A stretch of DNA of 53,100 nucleotides from Chloroflexota bacterium (GCA_030447745.1 JAUJOH010000006.1:1-53100); one strand, 5' to 3'; counted from the first letter of the stretch, positions 1-9,027 are shown. Made by a program: numbers and translations. The notes: generated from the letters alone by a model not told the origin.

Positions 1-7
1 GCCGGAC

Positions 8-41
8 AAAAACCGGAGCGGCTCCCGAAGGAGCCGCTCCG
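8..41 (-). terminator. Intrinsic terminator, minus strand
   Basis: A perfect 12-bp inverted repeat (14-25 with 30-41) closes a four-base loop. Read on the minus strand it is followed by a run of five T at 12-8, the classic Rho-independent layout. It would end the minus-strand transcript carrying the two cyclophilin genes, whose last stop codon lies about 250 bases upstream, or a short RNA lying between. Confidence 0.7.
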
Positions 42-292
42 TTGCTGTCCCGGTGAAAGCGTCCGCCGAGGCGGAAACTTCTGCCATCGCGCCAAGGGCA
101 TCTATCACGTCGGCTGCACCGACTACCCTGACCCTACCTACCCATGACCTTGTCGCTGGGGCAGCGACTGCATGTAGCAGCCGCCTAACTGTAGCGGGGC
201 GGCTTCGGTCCGCCAAGGGTCTGGGCGCGCCGCGCGATGAAAATTCCTTCACATTGGTGCGGCAGGCGTAAACGCGGCATAACGCCGTCAAA
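42..292. other. Left-edge region without a confident gene
   Basis: About 250 bases lie between the cyclophilin stop and the minus-strand terminator. Short open frames exist on both strands, but none has a ribosome-binding site or a recognisable product. A locally A+T-rich patch is present at 238-260. The stretch could be a long 3' untranslated region or a small RNA ending at the terminator. I compared it by eye with tmRNA, 6S and RNase P RNA and found no convincing match. Confidence 0.3.
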
Positions 293-784
293 TCAGTCCT
301 CGGCGACCGTCACGGACGTGATCGCGACGGGCTCGTCCGGAAGGTCGCGCGAGTTGCGGGGCGCCGAGACGATCGCGTCGACGACGTCCATCCCCCTGGT
401 CACCTGCCCGAACAACGTGTAGTTCTTCGGCAGCTTGCCGGTCAGGTCCTGGTGGCAGATGAAGAACTGGCTCCCGTTCGTGTTGGCGCCGGCGTTGGCC
501 ATCGCCAGGGTCCCGCGAACGTAGTCGCCCTTGATCGCCTCGTCCTCGAACGTGTAGCCCGGGCCGCCGGTCCCGACGCGGCCGCGCTCGAGCGCCGACT
601 TCTTGCCGAACTGGCCGTCGCCGGCCTGGGCGACGAAGCCCGGGATCACCCGGTGGAAGACGACGTCGTCGTAGTAGCCCTTCCTCGCCAGGTCGATGAA
701 GTTCTGCGCCGCCTTGGGCGCGTCGCTCGTGTACAGCTGGACCTCGATGTCACCCTTCTCGGTGGCGATCGTGGCGCGGGTCAT
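293..784 (-). CDS. Peptidyl-prolyl cis-trans isomerase, cyclophilin type, cytosolic
   Basis: This 163-residue protein is essentially one cyclophilin domain and catalyses cis-trans isomerisation of Xaa-Pro bonds. Landmarks seen are VVFHRVIPGFVAQAGD (the FHR catalytic arginine loop), GTLAMANAG, NGSQFFI and YTLFGQV, all in family order. There is no signal peptide, so it should act in the cytoplasm. The ATG at 784 was chosen because the cyclophilin fold begins directly after it (MTRATIATEKGDIEVQLY) and it has an upstream purine-rich site; the longer open frame upstream is non-coding. It lies 23 bases after a second, lipoprotein cyclophilin. Confidence 0.93.
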   Translation of the reverse strand: MTRATIATEKGDIEVQLYTSDAPKAAQNFIDLARKGYYDDVVFHRVIPGFVAQAGDGQFGKKSALERGRVGTGGPGYTFEDEAIKGDYVRGTLAMANAGANTNGSQFFICHQDLTGKLPKNYTLFGQVTRGMDVVDAIVSAPRNSRDLPDEPVAITSVTVAED

Positions 785-807
785 GGCGTACCTCCGGTTC
801 GGGTGGC

Positions 808-1452
808 TCAGGGGGTGGCGACGCTGACGTCGGTCATCTCGACCGGGTCGTCCGGCAGCTCGACACCGTCCGCCGCGTCGGCGATCGCGTCGGCCGTTTC
901 CATGCCGTCCGTCACCTCGCCGATGATGGCGTACGTGTTGGCGCTGGCGAGGCTGGTGGCGGCAGCGTCGTCGAGGACGATGAAGAACTGCGATCCCTGC
1001 GAGTTCGGCTGCCTCGAGCGCGCCATGGCGACCGTGCCCCGGCGGTACGCGGTCGTGACGGGCTCGTCCTGGATCGTGTAACCGGGTCCGCCTGTCCCGG
1101 TGCCCGTCGGGTCGCCGCCCTGGATCACGAAGCCGGGCACGACCCGGTGGAAGACGACGCCGTCGTAGTAGCCGCACGACGCGAGTGCGACGAAGTTGCC
1201 GGCGGCGATCGGCGACAGGTCTGCGTCGACGGCGACCTCCATCGCGCCGAGCTCGGTCTCGATCGTGACCAGGCGTTGCTCGCCGGCGCGCAGCGGATCC
1301 GGCTGGGAGGTGGGGCAGCCGTCCCCGGTCGTGCCGCCGTCCGCCGCGCCGCCGCTCGCGGCGCTCGAGCCGTCGCCGGCCGCGCAGCCCGAGAGCGCCA
1401 CGGCCAGCACGACGAGCGCCGTGATCCGTGCCGGCAGGGGACGATGGGTCAT
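808..1452 (-). CDS. Peptidyl-prolyl cis-trans isomerase, cyclophilin-type lipoprotein
   Basis: The 214-residue product starts with a lipoprotein signal (hydrophobic ITALVVLAVALSGC, lipobox LSGC) followed by a Gly/Ser/Ala-rich linker. The cyclophilin domain begins near residue 60 and shows VVFHRVVPGFVIQGGD, GTVAMARS and QGSQFFIVLDD. It is therefore expected to be an extracytoplasmic, membrane-anchored prolyl isomerase helping secreted proteins fold. Its start codon overlaps the stop of the HisA-like gene by four bases, and a cytosolic cyclophilin follows, giving a tandem inside/outside pair. Confidence 0.9.
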   Translation of the reverse strand: MTHRPLPARITALVVLAVALSGCAAGDGSSAASGGAADGGTTGDGCPTSQPDPLRAGEQRLVTIETELGAMEVAVDADLSPIAAGNFVALASCGYYDGVVFHRVVPGFVIQGGDPTGTGTGGPGYTIQDEPVTTAYRRGTVAMARSRQPNSQGSQFFIVLDDAAATSLASANTYAIIGEVTDGMETADAIADAADGVELPDDPVEMTDVSVATP

Positions 1453-2150
1453 GCAGCGGCCTCCAGGGCGGCGGAGAAATCGATCGCGCCGGAAAGCAGC
1501 GCCTCGCCGAGCACCACGCCGGCGACTCCGGCGTCACGCAGGCGCCGGATGCCCCCGACGTCCGAGGCGCCGCCGGCGACCAGGACGTCGACATCGTAGG
1601 TCCGAACGAGCGAGGACAGCAGCTCGGCGTCCGGCTGCAGCCCGCCGTGCGCGAGGACGACACGCCGGACGCCGAGGCGCGTCAGCTCGCCGACGAGCTC
1701 GGGCAGCGTCGGGGCCGACGGCCGTCGCCAGGGAAACGCCGCGAGTCGCTCGGGTCGCGGGTCGAGGCCGACGGCGAGCCAGTCGCCGGCGACGGCCACA
1801 CACTCGCGCACCGTGCCCGGCTGGTCGACGGTCTCCATCCCGAGTACGGCCCGCGTCGCGCCGGCGGCGAAGACGAGCCGGATCGCATCAGCCGATTCCA
1901 GCCCGCCCGCGACCTGGAGTGGGACGGCGACGCGCGAGGCGATGGCGCCGATGGCATCGAGCGCGGCCGGCGCGCGTCGGCGCGCGCCGTCGAAGTCGAC
2001 GACGTGGATCATCGGCGCGCCCTGCTCGACGAAACGGGCGGCGATGACGTCCGGCCGATCGGTCGGTGCGCCGACGCCGGTGGACGCACCGGGCCAGAAG
2101 ACGACCCGCGACCGGCCGCGCTCGAGGTCGATCGCCGGGATGACCAGCAC
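1449..2150 (-). CDS. HisA/HisF-like TIM-barrel protein
   Basis: The 233-residue protein aligns by eye with HisA, the isomerase converting ProFAR to PRFAR in histidine synthesis. It keeps the N-terminal VIPAIDL (Asp8, the catalytic acid in HisA), HVVDFDGA, VGLDPR (Asp130) and the C-terminal VVLGEAL. The second phosphate-binding half is altered: LQVAGGLES replaces the usual VGGGIR, and the strand that normally carries the catalytic Thr with RDG reads VVLAHGGLQPD. No other his gene is adjacent. It may be a HisA paralogue with a new role, so no his symbol is given. The GTG start lies 7 bases after the DUF885 stop. Confidence 0.7.
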   Translation of the reverse strand: MLVIPAIDLERGRSRVVFWPGASTGVGAPTDRPDVIAARFVEQGAPMIHVVDFDGARRRAPAALDAIGAIASRVAVPLQVAGGLESADAIRLVFAAGATRAVLGMETVDQPGTVRECVAVAGDWLAVGLDPRPERLAAFPWRRPSAPTLPELVGELTRLGVRRVVLAHGGLQPDAELLSSLVRTYDVDVLVAGGASDVGGIRRLRDAGVAGVVLGEALLSGAIDFSAALEAAA

Positions 2151-2157
2151 CCCCGGG

Positions 2158-3852
2158 TCAGCCCGGCGCCCCGCGCCCGTCAGCCGAGGTCAGCAGCCGG
2201 CGGTGGAAGCTGACCGGCAGGGAGCCGTTCCGCAGCAGCGAGTCGTGGAACTCGCGGAGGCTGAACCGGTCACCCAGCCGTCGCTGCTCGTCGGCCCGGA
2301 GCTCCAGGAGCAGGACCTTGCCGAGCAGGTACGAGAGCTGGTAGGTGGGCGTGTAGGTGTAGCGGTGGACCTCCGCCCGGGCATTGGCCTCCTCGAAGGA
2401 GGTGTGCGCGACCATGAACCGGATCGACTCCTCGACCGACATCTCGCCGCGGTGCATCCGGATGTCGAGGATGATCCGGACCGCCCGCCAGATCGCGTCG
2501 GTGTACATGTTGAGCCGGAAGTTCGGGGCGTCGTCGAACCCCTGCTCCCGCATCATCTGCTCGGAGTACATGCCCCAGCCCTCCACGAACTCCGGGGCTT
2601 CGGCGAGCAGCCGCGTGAGGCTGGGGTGCCTGCTCGACACCGAGAGCTGGAGATGGTGGCCCGGGTACGCCTCGTGGATGCTCGTGTTGCTGATCGAGCT
2701 GCGGTTGTGCTCGCGCATCGCGTTGGGGTTGTCGCCGACGGCCGGCGTCACGATGTAGATGCCGCTCGGGTCGCGGTCGAACTTCGGCGGCTCGAAGTAG
2801 GCGGCAAAGGGGATGATGTTCCGGAGGTACCCCGGCGTCGACACGACCTCCAGGCGCTCGTCGTCCGGGACGGTGACGATGTCGCGCTGGACCAGGTGGG
2901 CCCGCGCGCGGACCATGACGTCGCGATACGCCTCGAGCGCCTCTTCGAAGGTTGCCGGGTGGTCCGACTTGATCCGGTCGATCACGGTCGCCTCGTCAAC
3001 CCCCGGGTCGATCTCGCGCGCGGTCGCCGCCCGCGCCGCGCGGTTCTCGTCGAGCTGCTGCCAGCCGATCTCGAGGATCGCGTCCGAGTCGAGGCCGTCG
3101 AACGCTCGGAGGGCCACGAGCTCGTCGTACCGCTCGCGGCCGAGCATCCAGTCGTCCGTGGCGGTTGCGAGCGAGTCCGTGAGCCACGCACCGTAAGCGG
3201 CGATCGCCTCCCGGGCCTCGGAGGACGCCCGCTCGAGGCGGCGCTGATCCGCTTCGGGCAGGTCCGTCGCCGCAGCCGTGATCTCGTCGAGGAACGAGGG
3301 CAGGTCCTGCGCGGATTCCATCTCGAGCTGCTGCCACAGCCGGACCTGCGGCACCACGGCGCGGCTCCGGTGCTCCGCGAGGAAGGCGGGGATCGCCTCC
3401 AGCCGGGCGGCAATCGAAGCGAGCCGCTCGGGGAGCGGGGCGAAGTCGCGCGCGAAGAGCAGGAAGAGGCCGTCACCGACGGTGTCGAGTGCCGTGGATC
3501 GGCGCTCCCAGGTCCGGACGACCTCGGTGTCGAAGATCGCGCGCCGGACGTTGTGGACCTCGAGGTCCCGCTCCACGCGGCCGCCCGGCGACAGCCCGCC
3601 CGCGTCCAGCGCCTCGACCGCCGCGAGGTGCCGCCGCTCCGCCTCGAGCTCGCCGAGGACCGCGTCGCGCGTCCCGTCGCCCAGCCGCTCGTCCTCGGTG
3701 TGGATCCCGAGGTAGGTCGCCGTGACGGGGTTGTCGCGCACGATCCGCCGAAAGCGCTCCTCGACGAGGTCGTACAACCGACCGTCGAGCGCTCCCGCAT
3801 CGGTCGCGGGCTCCGGGCGCGTCAGGGTGACCTCGGGGCTGGGGATCGTCAC
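2158..3852 (-). CDS. DUF885 family protein, probable zinc peptidase
   Basis: This 564-residue protein is a full-length DUF885 member. The diagnostic HEAYPGHHLQ motif is present about two thirds along, followed by FVEGWGMYSEQM, which supplies further conserved residues; the family has a thermolysin-like metallopeptidase fold. No signal peptide is seen, so a cytosolic oligopeptidase is likely, with unknown substrate. A GTG start at 3852 was chosen because AGGAG lies five bases upstream; the frame further upstream has shadow-like composition. The gene sits between threonine aldolase and the HisA-like gene in one minus-strand operon. Confidence 0.85.
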   Translation of the reverse strand: MTIPSPEVTLTRPEPATDAGALDGRLYDLVEERFRRIVRDNPVTATYLGIHTEDERLGDGTRDAVLGELEAERRHLAAVEALDAGGLSPGGRVERDLEVHNVRRAIFDTEVVRTWERRSTALDTVGDGLFLLFARDFAPLPERLASIAARLEAIPAFLAEHRSRAVVPQVRLWQQLEMESAQDLPSFLDEITAAATDLPEADQRRLERASSEAREAIAAYGAWLTDSLATATDDWMLGRERYDELVALRAFDGLDSDAILEIGWQQLDENRAARAATAREIDPGVDEATVIDRIKSDHPATFEEALEAYRDVMVRARAHLVQRDIVTVPDDERLEVVSTPGYLRNIIPFAAYFEPPKFDRDPSGIYIVTPAVGDNPNAMREHNRSSISNTSIHEAYPGHHLQLSVSSRHPSLTRLLAEAPEFVEGWGMYSEQMMREQGFDDAPNFRLNMYTDAIWRAVRIILDIRMHRGEMSVEESIRFMVAHTSFEEANARAEVHRYTYTPTYQLSYLLGKVLLLELRADEQRRLGDRFSLREFHDSLLRNGSLPVSFHRRLLTSADGRGAPG

Positions 3853-3913
3853 GTGTGCTCCTCTCACTGCCCGCTGCGGGCACGGGTTCTGGTCGCGCGC
3901 GAGCGCGGCTGTG

Positions 3914-5029
3914 TCAGGCGGTTGCGGGCGCGGCGGCGGCCGGCTGCGACGTCTCGTCGAGGGCGACCGCGACGGCCGCGATCGCGCGGTCGACGTCGAC
4001 TGCGTCGATCCCGTGGTGGGTGACCGCGCGAACCTGCCCGTGGGCATAGTCGACCATGAGGACGTCCCGGGCGCGCAACGCCGCCAGGAACGCCGCTCGG
4101 TCGCGGGCGACCCGGAAGAGCACGAAATTGGTGCGGACGCGCGCCGGATCGAGGCGGCCCGGCTCCGGTTGCGCGATCCCGCCGGGTGACCCAATGCCGT
4201 CGAGATCCGCGAGTCCGTCCGCCAGCCGGCGGGCGTTGGCGTGATCCTCCGCCAGGCGGTCGATCATCCCGGCGTCCCCGTCGCGGAGTGCCACCAGCCC
4301 GGCCGCGGCAAGCACGCCGACCTGGCGCATCCCGCCGCCGACGACCTTCCGCGCGCGCCGCGCGCGCCAGATGAACTCACGCGAGCCGACGACCACCGAG
4401 CCGATCGGGCAGGCCAGGCCCTTGGACAGGCAGAACGTCACGGAGTCGGCCGGAGCCGCCAGGTCGCGACCCGCCACCTCGAGCGCGACCGCCGCGTTCC
4501 ACAGGCGGGCGCCGTCGACATGGAGCGGGACGCCGTGCTCGTGCGCGATCGCCGCCACTCGGGCGGTATAGGCGGGCGTCAGTGGTTGCGCCATCGAGTG
4601 CGCGTGCGTGTTCTCCATCGCGACCAGGCCGGTAACCGGGTGGTGCTCGTCGAGCGGATCGCGGAACGCGTCCCGGAGCTCGTCCAGGTCGAGCGTCCCG
4701 TCCGGCCGCTCCGCCAGCTGCCGGATGCTCGTCCCGGCGACGACGGCGTGGCCGGCTGCTTCATCGACGACGACGTGATGCTCCCGGCCGGCGATCGTCT
4801 CCTGCCCACGGGCCAGGTGCGCGAGCTGGGCGACCAGGTTGCCCATCGTGCCGCTCGGGACGAAGAGCCCGGCCTCCTTGCCGAGCAGCTCCGCGGCGCG
4901 CTCCTCGAGCGCCATGACCGTCGGGTCGTCGCCGAAGACGTCGTCGCCCACCTCCGCCTCCGCCATGGCGCGGCGCATCTCGGGCGTCGGCTTGGTGACC
5001 GTGTCGGACCGGAGGTCGATGAGCGACAT
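3914..5029 (-). CDS. Low-specificity L-threonine aldolase, PLP-dependent
   Basis: The 371-residue protein belongs to the fold-type I PLP aldolases that split L-threonine or L-allo-threonine into glycine and acetaldehyde. Visible family marks are the N-terminal [48 protein letters not shown] (PLP aspartate) and the Schiff-base lysine K203 in [11 protein letters not shown]. Length and motif order match the bacterial LtaE-type family. It is the first gene of the minus-strand operon. The tRNA-Asp promoter region lies just beyond its start, so the two transcription units diverge. Confidence 0.92.
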   Translation of the reverse strand: MSLIDLRSDTVTKPTPEMRRAMAEAEVGDDVFGDDPTVMALEERAAELLGKEAGLFVPSGTMGNLVAQLAHLARGQETIAGREHHVVVDEAAGHAVVAGTSIRQLAERPDGTLDLDELRDAFRDPLDEHHPVTGLVAMENTHAHSMAQPLTPAYTARVAAIAHEHGVPLHVDGARLWNAAVALEVAGRDLAAPADSVTFCLSKGLACPIGSVVVGSREFIWRARRARKVVGGGMRQVGVLAAAGLVALRDGDAGMIDRLAEDHANARRLADGLADLDGIGSPGGIAQPEPGRLDPARVRTNFVLFRVARDRAAFLAALRARDVLMVDYAHGQVRAVTHHGIDAVDVDRAIAAVAVALDETSQPAAAAPATA

Positions 5030-5097
5030 GGTCCGGCAGTGTAGCGCGAGTCACGGCCGGCGCTCCCTCGGCCCACCGAGCCGGCCGGGGGCGAGCG

Positions 5098-5126
5098 GCG
5101 ACAACTGGAGCCGGGGCTGCTATCCT
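5098..5126 (+). promoter_or_regulatory. Probable promoter of tRNA-Asp
   Basis: A -35-like GCGACA (5098-5103) and a -10-like TATCCT (5121-5126) are separated by 17 bases. They sit 15 bases before the first base of tRNA-Asp. This is a pattern match only. Confidence 0.45.
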
Positions 5127-5141
5127 GCCACCTCGCCGCAC

Positions 5142-5218
5142 GGACCCGTGGTGTAGCGGCCCAACATGCCAGCCTGTCACGCTGGAGATCGCCGGTTCGA
5201 ATCCGGTCGGGTCCGCCA
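5142..5218 (+). tRNA. tRNA-Asp (anticodon GTC)
   Basis: A complete cloverleaf is visible. The acceptor stem pairs 5142-5148 (GGACCCG) with 5208-5214 (CGGGTCC). The anticodon stem CCAGC/GCTGG encloses loop CTGTCAC with anticodon GTC at 5176-5178. The T arm is GCCGG-TTCGAAT-CCGGT. Discriminator G is at 5215 and the CCA end is encoded at 5216-5218. A strong hairpin terminator follows 18 bases downstream, so this is probably a single-gene transcript. Confidence 0.95.
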
Positions 5219-5236
5219 CGAACTGCATATCTCTCA

Positions 5237-5273
5237 CGCCCCGTTCGCCCGCCCGAACGGGGCGTTCCTCTTT
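5237..5273 (+). terminator. Intrinsic terminator after tRNA-Asp
   Basis: A perfect 11-bp stem (CGCCCCGTTCG at 5237-5247 with CGAACGGGGCG at 5254-5264) and a six-base loop are followed by the T-rich TTCCTCTTT. The position directly downstream of the tRNA fits its terminator. Confidence 0.8.
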
Positions 5274-5329
5274 GAGACGCGGGCACGGGGCCGAGCGCCG
5301 GGCTTCGTGGCGATCCGGCTCTCGCGGGG

Positions 5330-7066
5330 ATGCCGTTCTCGCGTACGCTCTCGGCCGTGACCGTCCGCACCCCCGGCTACCGGCCCCGCCGGCGGCGCTC
5401 CCGCCGCACGGACAGCGGGCTGCTCCCGTTTGTCGCGCTCGTCGCGCTGCTCGCCCTTGCCGGCCTCGGGATCCTGTCGTTGGGGCGGACACCGGCCTCG
5501 CCGGACCTGGTCGCTGCACCCGGCGGCCCCAGCGCGGCGCACTCGACCGCAGCCGCGAGGTCACCGGGCCAGCCAGGGACGTCCCCGTCGGGTGCGTCGA
5601 GCCGGCAGCCGTCAACCGGCGTCGCGTCGGCTCCGCCCGGCTCCGGTTCGGTCGCGCGCGTCGCGATCGTGCCGGTCACCGACTTCCGATCGCCGGTGGC
5701 GTCGACCTCGCTCGCCGACGTGGAGGCCGTGCTCGCCGGCACGAGCGAGCGCTGGAACGCCCTGTCCCTCGTCGAGCGCGATGCGGACGCCATCCTCGCC
5801 GCGCTCGGCGTGGCACGCCCCTCCGACCCGGCGCGCCTCGTGCTCGTGCGCGACGCCGCGACGCTGGCCGAGGAACTCGCCGAGCACCGGGACCGGCTGG
5901 CGTTCCTCCGGGCGGACGAGGTGCGGCCGAGCGTGCGCGCGCTCGGGTGGGGACCGCACGCGCTGTTCGGGGTCGACCGCGTCGCGACGATCGATGCCTG
6001 GACGCTCTTCGCGGACGTGCCGGCCGCGAGGTCCGAACCCCTCGCCTACGACCCCGCCGCGGCATGGACGCTCGTCGCCGGTGGCGACATCCTCCTCGAC
6101 CGCGGCGTCTACAAGACGATCGAGCTCGACGGCAGGGGTGTCGACTTTCCGTTCGACGGCGGCACCGCCGAGATCACGTCACGCTACTGCTGTTCCTCGT
6201 TCGGCTGGGAGCTGCCGCGGACCCGCCGGACGGGGAACGAAGGTGCGATGCGGCGGCTGCTCGAGCGCGCCGATCTCGCGATCGCCAACTTCGAGAACCC
6301 GGCGCCGAACGAGTTCAGCTTCCACACCCGCGGCACCACCTTCACCGCCGACCCGGCGCTGATCGACGGCCTGACCCGGGCCGGGCTCGACTGGGTCTCG
6401 CTCGCCAACAACCACATCCGCGACGCGGGCGGCCAGGGGATCATCGAGACGATCGACAACCTCGACGCTCGCGGCCTCCGGCACGGCGGCGCCGGCGCGG
6501 ACATCGACGCGGCGCGCGAGCCGTCGCTGCTCGACGCGGGGGGCGTGCAGGTCGGGATGATCGGCTACGACGCGATCGCCGCCTCCTACAACGCCGCGCC
6601 GGACCGGATCGGGAACGCGCCGTTGAGCGCGCGGAACTGCCGCGAAGACGTGCGCAAGGCGCGTGACGCCGGCGCGGACGTCGTGATCGTGTTTCCCCAC
6701 TGGGGCCTCGAGTACGAGGCGGAACCGACCGCCGGCCAGCGCGACGTCGGCCACGCCTGCCTCGACGCGGGCGCCGACATGATCATCGGCAATCACGCCC
6801 ACTGGGCAGCGGCGGTCGAGATCCACGACGGGAAGCCGATCTGGTACGCGCTCGGAAACTTCGTCTTCGACCAGGTCTGGTCCGAGCCGACGATGGAGGG
6901 GATCACGCTCGAGCTGACCTTCGTCGGCGCGGAGCTGCGCCAGGCACGGATGCGGCCGCACATCATCCTCGACCGGGCGCAGCCGAACTTCCTCGATCCC
7001 GCCGGCGATGGTCGCGTCGTGATGGACCAGGTCTTCGAGGCATCAGAGGGGCTGCTGCCCTGGTGA
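5330..7066 (+). CDS. CapA family protein, membrane-anchored
   Basis: The 578-residue product has an Arg-rich N terminus, one membrane helix (about residues 33-52, LLPFVALVALLALAGLGIL) and a Ser/Pro/Gly-rich linker. A CapA-type metallophosphatase-like domain fills the C-terminal half. Family marks seen are WTLVAGGDILLDRG, ANFENP, WVSLANNHIRDAG, FPHWGLEYE, IIGNHAHW and WYALGNFVFDQ. CapA is linked to poly-gamma-glutamate capsule export or cell-wall handling, but no other capsule gene is adjacent, so the substrate is unknown. An in-frame GTG at 5357 is an alternative start; neither start has a good ribosome-binding site. Confidence 0.85.
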   Translation: MPFSRTLSAVTVRTPGYRPRRRRSRRTDSGLLPFVALVALLALAGLGILSLGRTPASPDLVAAPGGPSAAHSTAAARSPGQPGTSPSGASSRQPSTGVASAPPGSGSVARVAIVPVTDFRSPVASTSLADVEAVLAGTSERWNALSLVERDADAILAALGVARPSDPARLVLVRDAATLAEELAEHRDRLAFLRADEVRPSVRALGWGPHALFGVDRVATIDAWTLFADVPAARSEPLAYDPAAAWTLVAGGDILLDRGVYKTIELDGRGVDFPFDGGTAEITSRYCCSSFGWELPRTRRTGNEGAMRRLLERADLAIANFENPAPNEFSFHTRGTTFTADPALIDGLTRAGLDWVSLANNHIRDAGGQGIIETIDNLDARGLRHGGAGADIDAAREPSLLDAGGVQVGMIGYDAIAASYNAAPDRIGNAPLSARNCREDVRKARDAGADVVIVFPHWGLEYEAEPTAGQRDVGHACLDAGADMIIGNHAHWAAAVEIHDGKPIWYALGNFVFDQVWSEPTMEGITLELTFVGAELRQARMRPHIILDRAQPNFLDPAGDGRVVMDQVFEASEGLLPW

Positions 7067-7229
7067 CGGGCCGGCCCGATCGCCTCGTCCATGCCCGCCT
7101 GATGCTAGCGGGCGGCTGACGGGCACGCCGAGCTTCGCCTCGTGTTCCGGGCGGACCGTTGGCGCTGCTAGACTCGGCCGGCGGTCGCGCCCCCACGTCG
7201 GACCTCGTGCGGCACGCACGGAGGGCCAC

Positions 7230-8048
7230 ATGACCGACGAGCGGGAGCGCTGGGCGCTCATCCTCGGCGCCTCGAGCGGCATGGGCGAGGCAACCGCCCT
7301 GGCCCTCGCCGGGGCCGGCTACCGGATCTGCGGCATCCATCTGGACTTCCGCGCGGAGCTGCAGCGCGTCGAGGACCTCAAGGCGCGCCTCGCGGAGCTC
7401 GGTGGCGAGCCTCTGTACATCAACATGAACGCGGCCGACGACGAGAAGCGCGCCGGAGCGATCCAGACGCTCCGCCAGCGGTTCGACGAGTCGCGCGCGG
7501 CCGGTCGGCGGCCGTACCTCCGCGTGGTCCTGCATTCGCTCGCCTTCGGCTCGCTCGTGCCGTTCATCGCCGAGGACCCGAAGGCCGCCGTCGATCGCAA
7601 GAAGATGGAGATGACCCTCGACGTGATGGCCAACAGCCTCGTCTACTGGGTCCAGGATCTCCATCGCGGCGGCTTCCTCGACCGGGGCTCGAAGATCTAC
7701 GCCATGACGTCGGAGGGGTCGACCCGCGTCATCCCCTCGTACGGCGTGGTGTCTGCCGCCAAGGCAGCCCTCGAATCGCACTGCCGCCAGCTGGCGATGG
7801 AGCTCGCCCGCGCGGACACCGGGATCGCCGTCAACGCGATCCGGGCCGGTGTGACGGACACGCCGGCCCTGCGCAGGATCCCGGAAGCGGCCCGGATGGT
7901 CGAGGTCACGCTCGCGCGCAACCCGCACGGCCGCCTGACGACGCCCGCCGAGGTCGCGGAAGCCGTCGTCCGGCTGTCGGAGACGGACTCGGACTGGATC
8001 AGCGGCAATGTCATCGGCGTCGACGGGGCCGAGTACGTCACCGGGTAG
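7230..8048 (+). CDS. Enoyl-ACP reductase-like short-chain dehydrogenase (FabI/FabL type)
   Basis: The 272-residue protein is a short-chain dehydrogenase with the cofactor loop LGASSGMG near the N terminus. Two marks point to enoyl-ACP reductases rather than ketoreductases: LHSLAFG in mid-sequence, and a Y-x6-K catalytic pair in SYGVVSAAKAALE instead of Y-x3-K. The C-terminal ISGNVIGVDGAEYVTG is typical. The likely role is the last reduction of each fatty-acid elongation cycle, though other NAD(P)H substrates cannot be excluded. A -10-like TAGACT at 7170 and a GGAGGG site before the ATG support the start. A ribokinase-family gene follows directly. Confidence 0.82.
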   Translation: MTDERERWALILGASSGMGEATALALAGAGYRICGIHLDFRAELQRVEDLKARLAELGGEPLYINMNAADDEKRAGAIQTLRQRFDESRAAGRRPYLRVVLHSLAFGSLVPFIAEDPKAAVDRKKMEMTLDVMANSLVYWVQDLHRGGFLDRGSKIYAMTSEGSTRVIPSYGVVSAAKAALESHCRQLAMELARADTGIAVNAIRAGVTDTPALRRIPEAARMVEVTLARNPHGRLTTPAEVAEAVVRLSETDSDWISGNVIGVDGAEYVTG

Positions 8049-8067
8049 GGATTCGGCCGGCGGTCGG

Positions 8068-9027
8068 GTGATCGTCGTCGGCTCGGTCAACATCGACCTC
8101 GTCGTGACTGCGCCGCGCCTGCCCGCCGCGGGCGAGACGGTCGCCGGAGGCACGTTCGCCCGACATCACGGCGGCAAGGGCGGCAACCAGGCGGTCGCGG
8201 CCGCCCGACTGGGCGCGCAGACGGCGTTCGTCGGCGCGGTCGGCGACGACGAGTTCGGCACGGACGCGCGCCGCGCGCTCGAGGCGGAGGGCGTGGACGC
8301 GACGGAGCTGCGCACGGCAGCCGGCGACGCGACCGGCGTCGCACTGATCGTCGTCGCGTTCGGCGGCGAGAACCTGATCGCCGTGGCGTCCGGCGCGAAC
8401 CACTCGCTGACTCCGGACGGCGTCCGTGCCTCGCTGAGCTCGCTGGCGCTGCGCGCGGGTGACGTGGTGCTCGTGGGGCACGAGATCCCGACGGCGTCTG
8501 CGCGCGAGGCCCTCCGGCTCGGGCGGCAGTGGGGCACGATCACGGTCCTCGACCCGGCCCCGGCCGACGGCCTCGACCGGTCCGTCTTTGGACTGGCTGA
8601 CGTGCTGACGCCAAACCGTGCCGAGCTCGCCCGGCTCCTGGAGGCCGAGGCGCGCCGGACCGGGCGACCGGAGGCCCCGGCCCCGGGGCTCGCGTCCCTC
8701 GCCGATTCGCTCGTCAAGACGAGTGCCGAGGGCGCCGGCGTTCCCGCCGTGTTCGTGTCCCTCGGCGCGGGTGGCGCACTCCTCGTGCGGCCAGGCACGA
8801 CACCGGTCGACATCGCCGCGCCGCCCGTCCACGCCGTCGACACAACCGGGGCCGGCGACGCGCTGAACGGCGCGCTCGCGGCCGGCCTCGCGAGCGGCCT
8901 CGATCTCGAGGGTGCTGCCCGCCGAGCGGTGGTCGCCGCGAGCATCTCGACGACGGCGTCCGGGGCTCGCGACGGGCTTCCGACCGCCCGAGAACTGGAG
9001 GCCGCGTCGAACGTCGCTCCATCCTGA
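8068..9027 (+). CDS. PfkB/ribokinase family sugar kinase
   Basis: The product of about 319 residues carries both PfkB signatures: the N-terminal GGKGGNQAVAAARLGA block and the C-terminal DTTGAGDALNGALAAGL with its catalytic aspartate. VIVVGSVNIDLVV at the N terminus and NPTRAEL-like DVLTPNRAEL are typical of ribokinase, which phosphorylates D-ribose with ATP. No ribose transporter is nearby, so the sugar is not proven. I chose the GTG at 8068 because homology begins exactly there; an ATG at 8008 would add 20 residues that overlap the upstream gene. Confidence 0.82.
   Translation: MIVVGSVNIDLVVTAPRLPAAGETVAGGTFARHHGGKGGNQAVAAARLGAQTAFVGAVGDDEFGTDARRALEAEGVDATELRTAAGDATGVALIVVAFGGENLIAVASGANHSLTPDGVRASLSSLALRAGDVVLVGHEIPTASAREALRLGRQWGTITVLDPAPADGLDRSVFGLADVLTPNRAELARLLEAEARRTGRPEAPAPGLASLADSLVKTSAEGAGVPAVFVSLGAGGALLVRPGTTPVDIAAPPVHAVDTTGAGDALNGALAAGLASGLDLEGAARRAVVAASISTTASGARDGLPTARELEAASNVAPS

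Noticed and set aside
1-292. tmRNA, 6S RNA or RNase P RNA at the left edge
   Set aside because: The minus-strand terminator and stem-rich sequence are suggestive, but I found no tRNA-like ends, tag ORF or conserved core of these RNAs.
1813-4023. 736-codon plus-strand open frame
   Set aside because: It is antisense to the DUF885 and HisA-like genes, has no ribosome-binding site and is rich in Arg, Asp and Val repeats typical of shadow frames in GC-rich DNA.
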